DNA of 13,943 bases from contig CBCPNA010000029.1 in NCBI GenBank assembly GCA_965120415.1, positions 1-13,943 of the forward strand. Direction: 5' to 3'. Made by a program: the position numbers and the translations under genes. The notes under the pieces were generated by a model. That model saw only the letters and a program-made list of their open reading frames with translations, was not told the DNA's origin and did no database searches. Origin of the DNA: CBCPNA01 sp965120415. Its GTDB lineage: Bacteria > Bacillota > Clostridia > Lachnospirales > CAG-274. Numbering within the stretch: position 1 is the stretch's first letter; every line of letters begins with the position of its first letter. Positions 1 to 6,954 of the stretch are shown here, piece by piece.

Positions 1-44
1 TCTTGATGCCTAGGCATTCTCCCTTTGCTCTTATTAGCTTGACC
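1..44 (-). rRNA. 23S ribosomal RNA, 5' end only (runs off the left edge)
   Basis: Read on the minus strand from base 44 to base 1, the sequence starts GGTCAAGCTAATAAG and continues to ATGCCTAGGCA. From memory, the B. subtilis 23S 5' end starts GGTTAAGTTAGAAAGG and continues to ATGCCTTGGCA. All 44 bases align without a gap, about 30 of them identical, and the ATGCCT-GGCA block falls in the right place. The usual GGTGGATGCC reads GGAGAATGCC here, so this copy or lineage is somewhat diverged. Only the first ~44 nt are present. The exact mature 5' end is inferred from the alignment. No 16S gene precedes it, which is unusual. Confidence 0.72.
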
Positions 45-110
45 TCTCACTTGTATCTTTCCGTTTGTTATATGTTTTCAATTTCCATTTTGTTTGATTA
101 CTCAAACAAC
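45..110 (-). other. pre-23S leader resembling the end of a 16S-23S spacer
   Basis: This stretch separates the promoter from the 23S 5' end. On the minus strand it contains ATTGAAAACATATAAC, close to the TTTGAAAACT-GATAAC segment typical of Firmicute 16S-23S spacers near boxA. A perfect 8-bp stem with a 4-nt loop lies at 90-109, at the predicted very 5' end of the transcript. The leader is about 65 nt long. A role in processing or antitermination is inferred from the resemblance only. Confidence 0.5.
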
Positions 111-116
111 TTTTAA

Positions 117-145
117 ATAATAACATATTAACTTATAATTGTCAA
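117..145 (-). promoter_or_regulatory. sigma-A promoter for the 23S transcript
   Basis: On the minus strand a perfect -35 box TTGACA (140-145) is separated by exactly 17 bp (123-139) from a -10 box TATTAT (117-122, 5 of 6 matches to TATAAT). This is the best sigma-A promoter in the window. Transcription should start near base 110 and reach the 23S 5' end after about 65 nt, so the 23S gene appears to have its own promoter. Confidence 0.75.
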
Positions 146-310
146 TAATTAAAGTAAAAAAATATTAAAAATTTTCCAAAACTATTAAACTGTTTTGCTA
201 CTTATACAAAAAATAAAATAAGTCAATAATATAATAAATTTTTTATTGAATAAAAAATAAAATTGTGTTAAAGTTTTTTTATAAACATTTTTAGGAGGAA
301 ATATATTTAA
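146..310 (+). promoter_or_regulatory. upstream region of asnB: weak promoter candidates and ribosome binding site
   Basis: The region is extremely AT-rich. It has a perfect TATAAT at 230-235 without a recognisable -35, and a weaker pair TTGAAT (246-251)-N17-TAAAGT (269-274). I cannot choose between them. AGGAGGA at 293-299 is a strong Shine-Dalgarno about 11 bases before the ATG at 311. No riboswitch or T-box fold is evident, and the leader looks too short for a T-box. Confidence 0.35.
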
Positions 311-2137
311 ATGTGTGGATTTGTAGGTTATACCGGAAATATAGAAAATAATGAACAAGTTATAGAAGATATGCTAAATAAAATCATCCATCGTGGGCCT
401 GATAGTGCCGGTATTCATACAACTAATGCTGTAACAATGGGCTTTAGACGACTTAGTATAATAGGGCTTGAAAATGGTAGCCAACCTATGTATAATGAAG
501 ATAAAAGCATTGTTATTGTTTTTAATGGAGAAATTTATAACTATGAAGAATTAAAAAAAATGCTTATCAAAAAGGGGCATATTTTTAGCTCTGAAGCAGA
601 CACAGAAGTTTTAGTCCATCTGTATGAAGAAAAAGGAGAAAGCATGCTAGAAGATTTAAGAGGCATGTTCGCATTTACTATATACGATTATAACAAAAAT
701 CTTCTTTTCGCCGCTAGAGATTTTTTCGGTATAAAGCCCTTTTATTATTGTTTAGCAAATGAACATTTGCTTTTTGGCTCTGAAATTAAAAGTTTTTTGC
801 AATTTCCTTATTTTAAAAAAGAAGTTAATCACGACGCTTTAGAAAGTTATTTGTCTTTTCAATATTCTGTTTTAGAAGAAACATTTTTTAAAGGAGTATT
901 TAAGCTTTTACCGGGGCATTATCTATTATTTAAAGACAACAAATTAGAAACAAAAAGCTATTTTACCCCTATGTTTAGCCCTACTAATAGCAAATTACAA
1001 CCAGTCATTAAACAACTAGATGAAGTTTTAAAGCAATCTGTAAAAATGCATAAAGTAAGCGATGTAGAAATAGGCTCATTTTTATCAAGTGGAGTTGATT
1101 CTAGCTATATTGCCGCAACTTTTGGTGGTCAAAAAACATTTACAGTAGGCTTTGATTACGCTAATTATAATGAGATTGAATATGCTAAAAATTTAGCTCA
1201 AAAACTAGAAATAGAAAATATTAACAAAACTATATCAAAAGAAGAATTTTGGCAGGCTATAAAAAAGGTACAATATCATATGGACGAGCCTTTAGCAGAC
1301 CCAGCAGCTGTAGCTTTATATTTTGTTGCTAACATAGCTAGCCAGCATGTTAAAGTGGCTTTATCCGGCGAAGGAGCAGATGAGTTCTTTGGTGGTTATA
1401 ATATTTATAAAGAGCCTTTTGATATATCTTTTTTAACTATTTTGCCTAAATTTTTAAGAAAGTTTTTTGCTAAATGTGCTTTGCTTGTTCCCTTTTCTTT
1501 TAAAGGCAAAAATCTTTTTATTAGAGCATCTAAAACTGTTGAAGAAAGGTTTATAGGCAATGCTAATATTTTTTCAAAAAAAGAAAGAGAAGAAATTTTA
1601 AAAAACCCATCCAAAAAAATTTCTCCTCAAGATATAACAGCCCCTTTTTATGAAAAGATTAAAGATTTAGACGATGTTACAAAAATGCAATTTTTAGATT
1701 TAAATTTATGGCTTGCTTCAGATATACTTTTAAAAGCAGATAAAATGAGTATGGCAAACTCTTTAGAGGTGCGTGTACCTTTTTTGGATAAAGAGGTATT
1801 TAAGCTAGCTAGCAAAATACAAACAGACTACAGAGTTAATAAACAAGCAACTAAATATATCTTTAGGATGGTTGCTAAAGAATATTTACCAGACATTGTT
1901 TCAAGCAAAAAAAAGCTTGGCTTTCCTGTACCTATAAGGCTTTGGCTTAAAGAAGATGAATATTATAATTTAGTTAAAAGGTACTTTTGCTCTGAAACAG
2001 CCAAAAAATATTTTAATACAGACAAGCTTTTGCATTATTTAGAAATGCATAAAAAGACAAAAAAAGACTTTAGCCGTAAAATTTGGACTGTATACACATT
2101 TTTAATTTGGCACGAACAATTTTTTGAAAGTGCTTAA
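311..2137 (+). CDS. asnB: asparagine synthetase (glutamine-hydrolysing), class II
   Basis: This cytoplasmic enzyme converts aspartate, glutamine and ATP to asparagine, glutamate, AMP and PPi. The protein starts MCGFVG, so Cys2 becomes the N-terminal nucleophile of the Ntn-type glutaminase domain (about residues 1-210; the HRGPDSAG motif lies near residue 30). The C-terminal synthetase domain carries the PP-loop SSGVDSS (259-265) and the SGEGADEFFGGY block (352-363) that helps bind ATP and aspartate. At 608 residues it matches the longer Bacillus AsnO/AsnB type rather than E. coli AsnB (about 554). The start is fixed by the required Cys2 and the AGGAGGA site. It is the first gene of a plus-strand operon, with the HIT gene 27 bp downstream, and is divergent from the 23S gene. 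All catalytic motifs are present, so it should be active. Confidence 0.95.
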   Translation: MCGFVGYTGNIENNEQVIEDMLNKIIHRGPDSAGIHTTNAVTMGFRRLSIIGLENGSQPMYNEDKSIVIVFNGEIYNYEELKKMLIKKGHIFSSEADTEVLVHLYEEKGESMLEDLRGMFAFTIYDYNKNLLFAARDFFGIKPFYYCLANEHLLFGSEIKSFLQFPYFKKEVNHDALESYLSFQYSVLEETFFKGVFKLLPGHYLLFKDNKLETKSYFTPMFSPTNSKLQPVIKQLDEVLKQSVKMHKVSDVEIGSFLSSGVDSSYIAATFGGQKTFTVGFDYANYNEIEYAKNLAQKLEIENINKTISKEEFWQAIKKVQYHMDEPLADPAAVALYFVANIASQHVKVALSGEGADEFFGGYNIYKEPFDISFLTILPKFLRKFFAKCALLVPFSFKGKNLFIRASKTVEERFIGNANIFSKKEREEILKNPSKKISPQDITAPFYEKIKDLDDVTKMQFLDLNLWLASDILLKADKMSMANSLEVRVPFLDKEVFKLASKIQTDYRVNKQATKYIFRMVAKEYLPDIVSSKKKLGFPVPIRLWLKEDEYYNLVKRYFCSETAKKYFNTDKLLHYLEMHKKTKKDFSRKIWTVYTFLIWHEQFFESA

Positions 2138-2164
2138 TATTATTTTAGGAAAGGATTTTATATT

Positions 2165-2566
2165 ATGGATTGTATTTTTTGCAAAATTATTAAAGATGAA
2201 CTTTTTGCAAGAAAAGTTTATGAAGATAATGATTTTTTAGTAATTTTAGATGCTTTTCCAGCAAATGAAGGGCATTTACTTATTATACCAAAACAGCATT
2301 TTAAAAATATTTTTGAAATGCCCGATGATATTTTAAAAAATGCTTACCTTCTTGCCAAAACTTTTGCAAACAAAATAAAACAAAATTTAAATACACAAGA
2401 TATAAATATTTTGCAAAATAACGGCAAATTAGCTGGGCAAATGGTTAATCATTTTCATATACATGTAATACCACGTATAGCAAATGATAGCGTTACTATT
2501 TCTTCTGAGCATGTTGAGCTATCAGAAGATAGGCTAAATGAAATAGCAGAAATTTTAAGGAGGTAA
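2165..2566 (+). CDS. HIT-family hydrolase (histidine triad, HinT-like)
   Basis: Histidine triad proteins hydrolyse nucleoside phosphoramidates, adenylated compounds or dinucleoside polyphosphates. The triad HFHIHV is at residues 96-101 with the probable catalytic His98 in the middle, followed by IPR. The N-terminus CIFCKII (Cys3, Cys6) together with His45 and His96 fits the zinc site found in many bacterial HIT proteins. ILQNNGKLAGQ before the triad is also typical. The length of 133 residues is normal. It lies 27 bp after asnB with an AGGAAAGGA ribosome binding site and is very probably cotranscribed. The exact substrate cannot be told from sequence. A link to AMP-type by-products of adenylating enzymes is speculative. 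Confidence 0.9.
   Translation: MDCIFCKIIKDELFARKVYEDNDFLVILDAFPANEGHLLIIPKQHFKNIFEMPDDILKNAYLLAKTFANKIKQNLNTQDINILQNNGKLAGQMVNHFHIHVIPRIANDSVTISSEHVELSEDRLNEIAEILRR
2557..2563 (+). promoter_or_regulatory. ribosome binding site deciding a TTG start
   Basis: AAGGAGG lies inside the last codons of the HIT gene, just before its stop, and 8 bases before TTG at 2572. Its perfect match to the anti-Shine-Dalgarno supports TTG as the start of the CPBP gene and suggests translational coupling. Confidence 0.8.
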
Positions 2567-2571
2567 TAATT

Positions 2572-3474
2572 TTGGATTTTCATAAAAGCGCTAGCTTATT
2601 TTTTTTTAAAACAGTTTTATTTTATATTTTAATTAGCTTATTAATTTCATTTTTACTTGTCCTTTTTTTACCAGCTTTATTAACTAGTCCTAATTCTACC
2701 AGCTATCAATCTCTTTTAAGTTTTTTTATTTTTATTCCTATTATATTTTATTATAAAAAATTAAATAAATTAAAATTTAATGAAATGCTATATTTAAAGC
2801 CTATTTCTTTTAAAAATATTGTTTTTATTATTATTTTTGGCTTTTTGATGCAACCTATTTTACAATTAGTAAGTAGCCTTACAACATTTATCTTTAAAGA
2901 AAGTACGTCACAATTTGTAATTTTTGATGAAAATGCTAGTGTTATTTTTCTATTTTTTTCTATGGTTATTTTACCAGCCTTTTTTGAAGAAATTATTTTT
3001 AGAGGAATGTTTTTAAGAGAATATAAAGATGCTAACTTTTGGTATTTTATTATTTTTCCTGCTTTATTTTTTGGATTATTACATTTAAACATTGCCCAAT
3101 TTTTTTATGCTTTTATCGCTGGTATGTTTTTTACATTTATTGTTAAAGTTACAAAGTCTATTTTTTCTAGCTTTATTTGTCATATTATTTTTAATGGAAC
3201 ACAGTTCATTTTATTATATAATTCAATCAATTACGATGATATTTCCGCAATTTTAAATCTAGGCTTTTTAATTTTATTTTTAATGTCTTTATTATTTTTT
3301 ATACTTTTTATATATTTATTTATAAAAGCTAATAAAGAAAATATTATAGAATTAAAAGCTCATTTTGAAAAAAATAAAGAAAATAAAGCAAAAGTATTTA
3401 ATAGTTATTTTATATGGTCGCTTATTATATTTTTTGTTTTTTTATTGCTAAATTACATTTCTTTAGATTTATAA
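2572..3474 (+). CDS. CPBP-family intramembrane metalloprotease-like protein (Abi/CAAX protease type)
   Basis: A 300-residue, very hydrophobic membrane protein. The three signature motifs of the CPBP/Rce1-like family are intact: EEIIFR (Glu139, Glu140, Arg144), FxxxH (Phe167-His171) and HxxxN (His204-Asn208). These residues form the metal or water activating site inside the membrane in this family. Hydrophobic segments lie around residues 10-37, 47-64, 80-104, 122-138, 156-170, 176-191 and 224-250, with a last one at about 277-297. Translation starts at TTG, 5 bp after the HIT stop, with AAGGAGG ideally placed. Bacterial members have been linked to bacteriocin self-immunity, peptide maturation or stress functions. 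No bacteriocin gene is visible here, so the substrate is unknown. It is the last gene of the asnB operon. Confidence 0.85.
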   Translation: MDFHKSASLFFFKTVLFYILISLLISFLLVLFLPALLTSPNSTSYQSLLSFFIFIPIIFYYKKLNKLKFNEMLYLKPISFKNIVFIIIFGFLMQPILQLVSSLTTFIFKESTSQFVIFDENASVIFLFFSMVILPAFFEEIIFRGMFLREYKDANFWYFIIFPALFFGLLHLNIAQFFYAFIAGMFFTFIVKVTKSIFSSFICHIIFNGTQFILLYNSINYDDISAILNLGFLILFLMSLLFFILFIYLFIKANKENIIELKAHFEKNKENKAKVFNSYFIWSLIIFFVFLLLNYISLDL

Positions 3475-3481
3475 AATACAT

Positions 3482-3509
3482 AAAAGCAAGCTAAAAAGCT
3501 TGCTTTTTT
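3482..3509. terminator. bidirectional rho-independent terminator
   Basis: A 10-bp perfect stem (3482-3491 with 3498-3507, core GCAAGC/GCTTGC) and a 6-nt loop are followed by T's on the plus strand. The A's opening the left arm supply a short T run on the minus strand. It sits between the ends of the converging CPBP gene and efp, so it probably ends both transcripts. Confidence 0.85.
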
Positions 3510-4071
3510 AATTATTTGCTCTACCTAAATATTCGCCTGTTCTTGTATCTATTTTTACTTTTTCTCCTGTTTCTATAAATAAAGGTACATTTACTAGAAC
3601 ACCTGTTTCTACCTTTGCTGGCTTAGTTGCTCCTGTTGCTGTATCTCCTTTAAAGCCTGGCTCTGTTTCTATTATTTCAAGCTCCACAAATAAAGGAGGT
3701 TCTATACCAAAAATGCTATCGTTGTAAGATAATATTTTAACACTTTCATTTTCTTTGATAAATTTTAAAGCATCCCCAACATCTGCTGCATTAACTGCCG
3801 TCTGCTCAAATGTTTCATTATCCATAAAATGGTATAATTCGCCATCGTTGTATAAATATGTCATATCTTTTTTATCTATATGAGCTCTTGCCATTTTTTC
3901 AGTCGGCCTAAAAGTCTTTTCTACAACAGCCCCTGTTACAAGATTTTTTATTTTTGTTCTTACAAAGGCTGCTCCTTTACCAGGCTTAACATGCTGAAAT
4001 TCTAATATAACAAAAATATCCCCCTCGTATTCTATAGTGACGCCGTTTCTAAATTCACTAGCTGAAATCAT
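3508..4071 (-). CDS. efp: translation elongation factor P
   Basis: EF-P binds between the P and E sites of the ribosome and relieves stalling at polyproline stretches. The 187-residue length is normal. The N-terminal KOW-like domain (about 1-62) carries the tip loop KPGKGAAF with Lys32, the residue that is post-translationally modified (5-aminopentanol in B. subtilis, beta-lysine on K34 in E. coli). Two OB domains follow, ending in the family's GEKVKIDTRTGEYLGRA block. I see no modification enzyme nearby. The ATG at 4071 has AGGAGGA (4078-4084) upstream and a promoter of its own. It faces the CPBP gene and shares the hairpin just beyond its stop. Confidence 0.97.
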   Translation of the reverse strand: MISASEFRNGVTIEYEGDIFVILEFQHVKPGKGAAFVRTKIKNLVTGAVVEKTFRPTEKMARAHIDKKDMTYLYNDGELYHFMDNETFEQTAVNAADVGDALKFIKENESVKILSYNDSIFGIEPPLFVELEIIETEPGFKGDTATGATKPAKVETGVLVNVPLFIETGEKVKIDTRTGEYLGRANN

Positions 4072-4107
4072 TTTATATCCTCCTAATAAAAATTATATGT
4101 CCACAAT

Positions 4108-4136
4108 ATAGTATCATATTTTTAACCATTTGAAAA
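4108..4136 (-). promoter_or_regulatory. promoter of efp
   Basis: On the minus strand an extended -10 (TGA followed by TACTAT, 4108-4116) lies 17 bp from a -35-like TTTTCA (4131-4136, 4 of 6 matches). The start would be near 4100, giving a ~30-nt leader before the ATG at 4071. An inverted repeat at 4128-4151 overlaps the -35. Confidence 0.55.
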
Positions 4137-4151
4137 TACTTTATTTCAAAT
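4128..4151. repeat. inverted repeat overlapping the efp -35 box
   Basis: ATTTGAAA (4128-4135) and TTTCAAAT (4144-4151) are perfect 8-bp arms around an 8-nt centre. On the minus strand there is no T run after it, so it is a poor terminator for the permease gene upstream. It could be an operator for efp or a chance AT-rich palindrome. Confidence 0.4.
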
Positions 4152-4211
4152 ATTTAATTTTTTATAAAAATTAGCCTTAATTAATCAAAAGCTTTATTTA
4201 TTTATATTTCT

Positions 4212-5480
4212 CTATTTAAAGCTTTTTAAAGCTTCTTTTTTTATCTTTTTTCTTTCATATATCCTTGTTGCAAATAGCTTAATTGTAGCAAATACCGGAA
4301 CAGCAAAAATCATACCAAAAAGCCCAAATATCTTCCCTGCTGCAAAAAGAGATACAAGTACTAAAACAGGGCTTAATTCTACACTTTCTCCTATAACTTT
4401 AGGTGCTATAAATATAGTATCTATTTGTTGCAATATAAGCATAACAATAGTTGAATAAAGTGCATTTATAGGTTCGCCACTTATTAAAGAAACAGATATA
4501 GCCAAAATAAAACCCATTAAAGCTCCAAAATACGGTATTATATTTGAAAATCCAGAAATAAACCCTATTATAACAGCAAAATTAACCCCTATTGCTGATA
4601 ATGAAATACTTATTAATATAGCCATTATAGAAGCATCTAAAAGAGTACCTCTTATATACCCAGAAAATACAGCATGTATATCTCCTAAAGAATTTTTTAT
4701 AAATCTATATATCTTTCTTGGTAAAAATGTAATACCTATTTCTTCAAATTTATTTTTGATAGTAGCTTTATCTCTTAAAAAATAAAACGCTATTACAATA
4801 CTTATTATAATATTTATAATACCATTTGCTACTGATGTTATAATATCTATCATACCGTTAGCCATGCCAGAAATAAAATTTGTTATAAGCGCTATAAATT
4901 TATTTAGCTGGGGCGAAATATAATCAAAAATACCCTCTGTTTTTAAATAACTTTCTATTTTGTAATAAATGTTTGAAAAATCGTTTACAAATACAGAAAC
5001 AGAATTTTTAATACTACTTGTTATATTTTCTAAAATATTGTTACCGCTACCAGAAGATTTAATCTTCATAACCAAAATATACATTATAATTATAAAAAAA
5101 ATCAAAAATATAGCATATGTCGCAATTGTGCCAAAAGTCCTTATTTCTATATTATTTGTATTTTTTTGTTTCTTCTTTTTTAATAGCTTTACCTTCTTTT
5201 TATTATCTTTTAATTTAGGCAAAATATACCTTACATACCTACGATGAAAAAATTCTACAATAGGGTCTAGCAAATAAGCTATAATAAAAGCTATAATAAC
5301 AACAGAAAAAACAGAAGAAATCCATTTTAAAATACTACTTATATTGCCCAAAATTACAGACATATTTGAAAATACATAGACTAAAAAATCAATACAATAT
5401 TTTAAAGAATATATTAATATAACTGTTACAATTATATGAAAAGCTATAATTAAATACTTTTTATTCCAGGGTAATTTCAT
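4212..5480 (-). CDS. AI-2E transporter family membrane permease (PerM/YdiK-like)
   Basis: A 422-residue polytopic membrane protein of the AI-2E transporter superfamily. Hydrophobic segments lie near residues 8-28, 30-50, 54-72, 117-138, 214-234, 281-297, 299-333, 342-360 and 370-400. Family landmarks are FYFLRD (232-237), the PYFGALMG turn (316-323) and PKVIGESVELSPVLVL (360-375). A strongly basic cytoplasmic loop (about 78-108) is rich in lysine. Some members export autoinducer-2, others work in Na+/H+ exchange or are uncharacterised, so the substrate is unknown. The ATG at 5480 has AAAGGAG (5487-5493) upstream. It lies 16 bp after pepD and is the last gene of the long operon. I see no convincing terminator after it, so some read-through towards efp is possible. 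Confidence 0.85.
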   Translation of the reverse strand: MKLPWNKKYLIIAFHIIVTVILIYSLKYCIDFLVYVFSNMSVILGNISSILKWISSVFSVVIIAFIIAYLLDPIVEFFHRRYVRYILPKLKDNKKKVKLLKKKKQKNTNNIEIRTFGTIATYAIFLIFFIIIMYILVMKIKSSGSGNNILENITSSIKNSVSVFVNDFSNIYYKIESYLKTEGIFDYISPQLNKFIALITNFISGMANGMIDIITSVANGIINIIISIVIAFYFLRDKATIKNKFEEIGITFLPRKIYRFIKNSLGDIHAVFSGYIRGTLLDASIMAILISISLSAIGVNFAVIIGFISGFSNIIPYFGALMGFILAISVSLISGEPINALYSTIVMLILQQIDTIFIAPKVIGESVELSPVLVLVSLFAAGKIFGLFGMIFAVPVFATIKLFATRIYERKKIKKEALKSFK

Positions 5481-5496
5481 TTTTTTCTCCTTTCTA

Positions 5497-6939
5497 TCAA
5501 ATTTGTTTTATTAAGGAAAGCAAAAATGCCCAAACTCTATCTACAGAAGTAATGCTTACATATTCATTAGGGCTATGTGGGTTATATATATTAGGTCCAA
5601 AAGAAATAATATCTAAATGAGGCAAGGCTTTTATAAAAACTCCACACTCAAGCCCAGCGTGTATTATCTCTATTTTTGCTTCTTTGCCTGTCATATCTTT
5701 ATAAATTTCTATACATTTTTTTGTAATATTAGAATTTTTGTTATATTCCCATGCTGGATAATCACCTTTAAATTTAATATCTGCTTTTAGGTACTTGCAA
5801 ATAATTTTTAAATACTCTATGAGCTCTTCTTTTTTAGAAATAAGAGAACTTCTTATAGAAAGAGTTATTTTAAAAGTATCTTTATCTATGCTTATAGCTC
5901 CTATATTAATGGAGCTTTCTGGCAAGTTTAAGGTATAATTTGTAGAATAAACGCCGCTTGGTATTAGGTACATAATATCCAAAATTTTATCAAAAGATTC
6001 GTCAGAAAGGCAATGCTCGCTTTTATTACTTTCTATAATATTTATATTAATATCATTTTCTAATTCATATTCTTGCCTTAATGTTTCATTTATTTGCATC
6101 AAGCAATTTTTAATATCATTAAAATACTTTCTATCAAAAGAAATAATAGCATCTGCCTCTCTTGGTATAGCGTTATCTTTAAAGCCTCCAAAAATGCTTG
6201 TAATATTAATATTAAAATTATCTTTTAAAATTTTTAATGTTTTTATTAAAAGCTTATTAGCGTTAGCTCTTCCTTTATTTATATCAACTCCAGAATGTCC
6301 ACCAAAAAGCCCACCTATAGATAATGTATAAAAAGAAAAATCTTTATTAGCTGTTATTTTAAAAATAGGAAAAGATATAGTAGCTTTAACCCCTCCAGCA
6401 CAGCCAACTGTAAAAATCCCTTCATCTTCAGAATCTAGATTTAATAAAACTTTTGCGTCTATTTTGCTTTTATCTAAAGATATAGCCCCTTCCATACCTG
6501 TTTCTTCTGAAGTTGTAAAAATTGCTTCTAGTGGTGGATGTGGTATATCTTTTGCATCTAAAAGCGCTAAAGCCATAGCAACACAAATACCGTTATCTGC
6601 CCCAAGTGTCGTACCTTTTGCTTTTAAAATATCTCCATCGTATATTAATTTTATAGCATCTTTTAAAAAATCATGCTCTACATCTTTATTTTTTTCACAT
6701 ACCATATCTATATGCCCTTGCAAAGCAATAGTATTTGCGTTTTCAAGCCCAAGGCAACCTTCCTTTTTAATAATAACATTAAAAAGTTTGTCTGTATAAT
6801 AGTACAAATTTCTTTCTTTAGCAAAATTAATTAAATACTCACTTATTTCTTTTTCATTGTAGCTACCATGTGGTATTTTGCTTATTTCTTCAAAAAATTT
6901 AAACACTTTAAAACTTTTTAAATTTTCTATATTTTTCAA
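5497..6939 (-). CDS. pepD: aminoacyl-histidine dipeptidase (M20/M28-type metallopeptidase, PepD)
   Basis: This cytosolic di-zinc dipeptidase (Xaa-His dipeptidase, carnosinase-like) releases amino acids from dipeptides. Metal ligands and catalytic residues sit in recognisable motifs: GHIDMVCEKN (His76, Asp78), LGADNG (Asp115, bridging), TSEETGMEG (Glu145 as general base, Glu146), LDSEDEG (Asp169) and a late His455 in NPHSPNEYVS. The GGHSGVDINKGRAN motif of the lid/dimerisation domain is present near residue 210. At 480 residues it is full length. The start is TTG at 6939, supported by AAAGGAG 7 bases upstream and by MKNIENLKSF aligning with the usual N-terminus. It follows tdk by 15 bp. Confidence 0.92.
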   Translation of the reverse strand: MKNIENLKSFKVFKFFEEISKIPHGSYNEKEISEYLINFAKERNLYYYTDKLFNVIIKKEGCLGLENANTIALQGHIDMVCEKNKDVEHDFLKDAIKLIYDGDILKAKGTTLGADNGICVAMALALLDAKDIPHPPLEAIFTTSEETGMEGAISLDKSKIDAKVLLNLDSEDEGIFTVGCAGGVKATISFPIFKITANKDFSFYTLSIGGLFGGHSGVDINKGRANANKLLIKTLKILKDNFNINITSIFGGFKDNAIPREADAIISFDRKYFNDIKNCLMQINETLRQEYELENDININIIESNKSEHCLSDESFDKILDIMYLIPSGVYSTNYTLNLPESSINIGAISIDKDTFKITLSIRSSLISKKEELIEYLKIICKYLKADIKFKGDYPAWEYNKNSNITKKCIEIYKDMTGKEAKIEIIHAGLECGVFIKALPHLDIISFGPNIYNPHSPNEYVSITSVDRVWAFLLSLIKQI

Positions 6940-6946
6940 ATTAGTT

Positions 6947-6953
6947 CTCCTTT
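6947..6953 (-). promoter_or_regulatory. ribosome binding site deciding the pepD TTG start
   Basis: AAAGGAG lies 7 bases before TTG (6937-6939) and directly after the tdk stop. No ATG nearby has a better site. Confidence 0.75.
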
Positions 6954-6954
6954 A

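Noticed and set aside
146..310. T-box or riboswitch controlling asnB
   Set aside because: The leader is short and almost pure A/T, with no T-box motif, specifier stem or terminator hairpin.
2572..3474. Abortive-infection (phage defence) system because of the Abi/CPBP family name
   Set aside because: There is no partner toxin, nuclease or phage-related neighbour. The family name is historical, and the gene sits in a housekeeping operon.
4969..5247. Plus-strand open frame of 92 codons
   Set aside because: It lies antisense inside the permease gene, has low-complexity Phe/Ile content and no ribosome binding site: a shadow frame.
6464..6799. Plus-strand open frame of 111 codons
   Set aside because: It is antisense within the conserved catalytic part of pepD and matches no family I know. 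It is explained by codon bias on the other strand.
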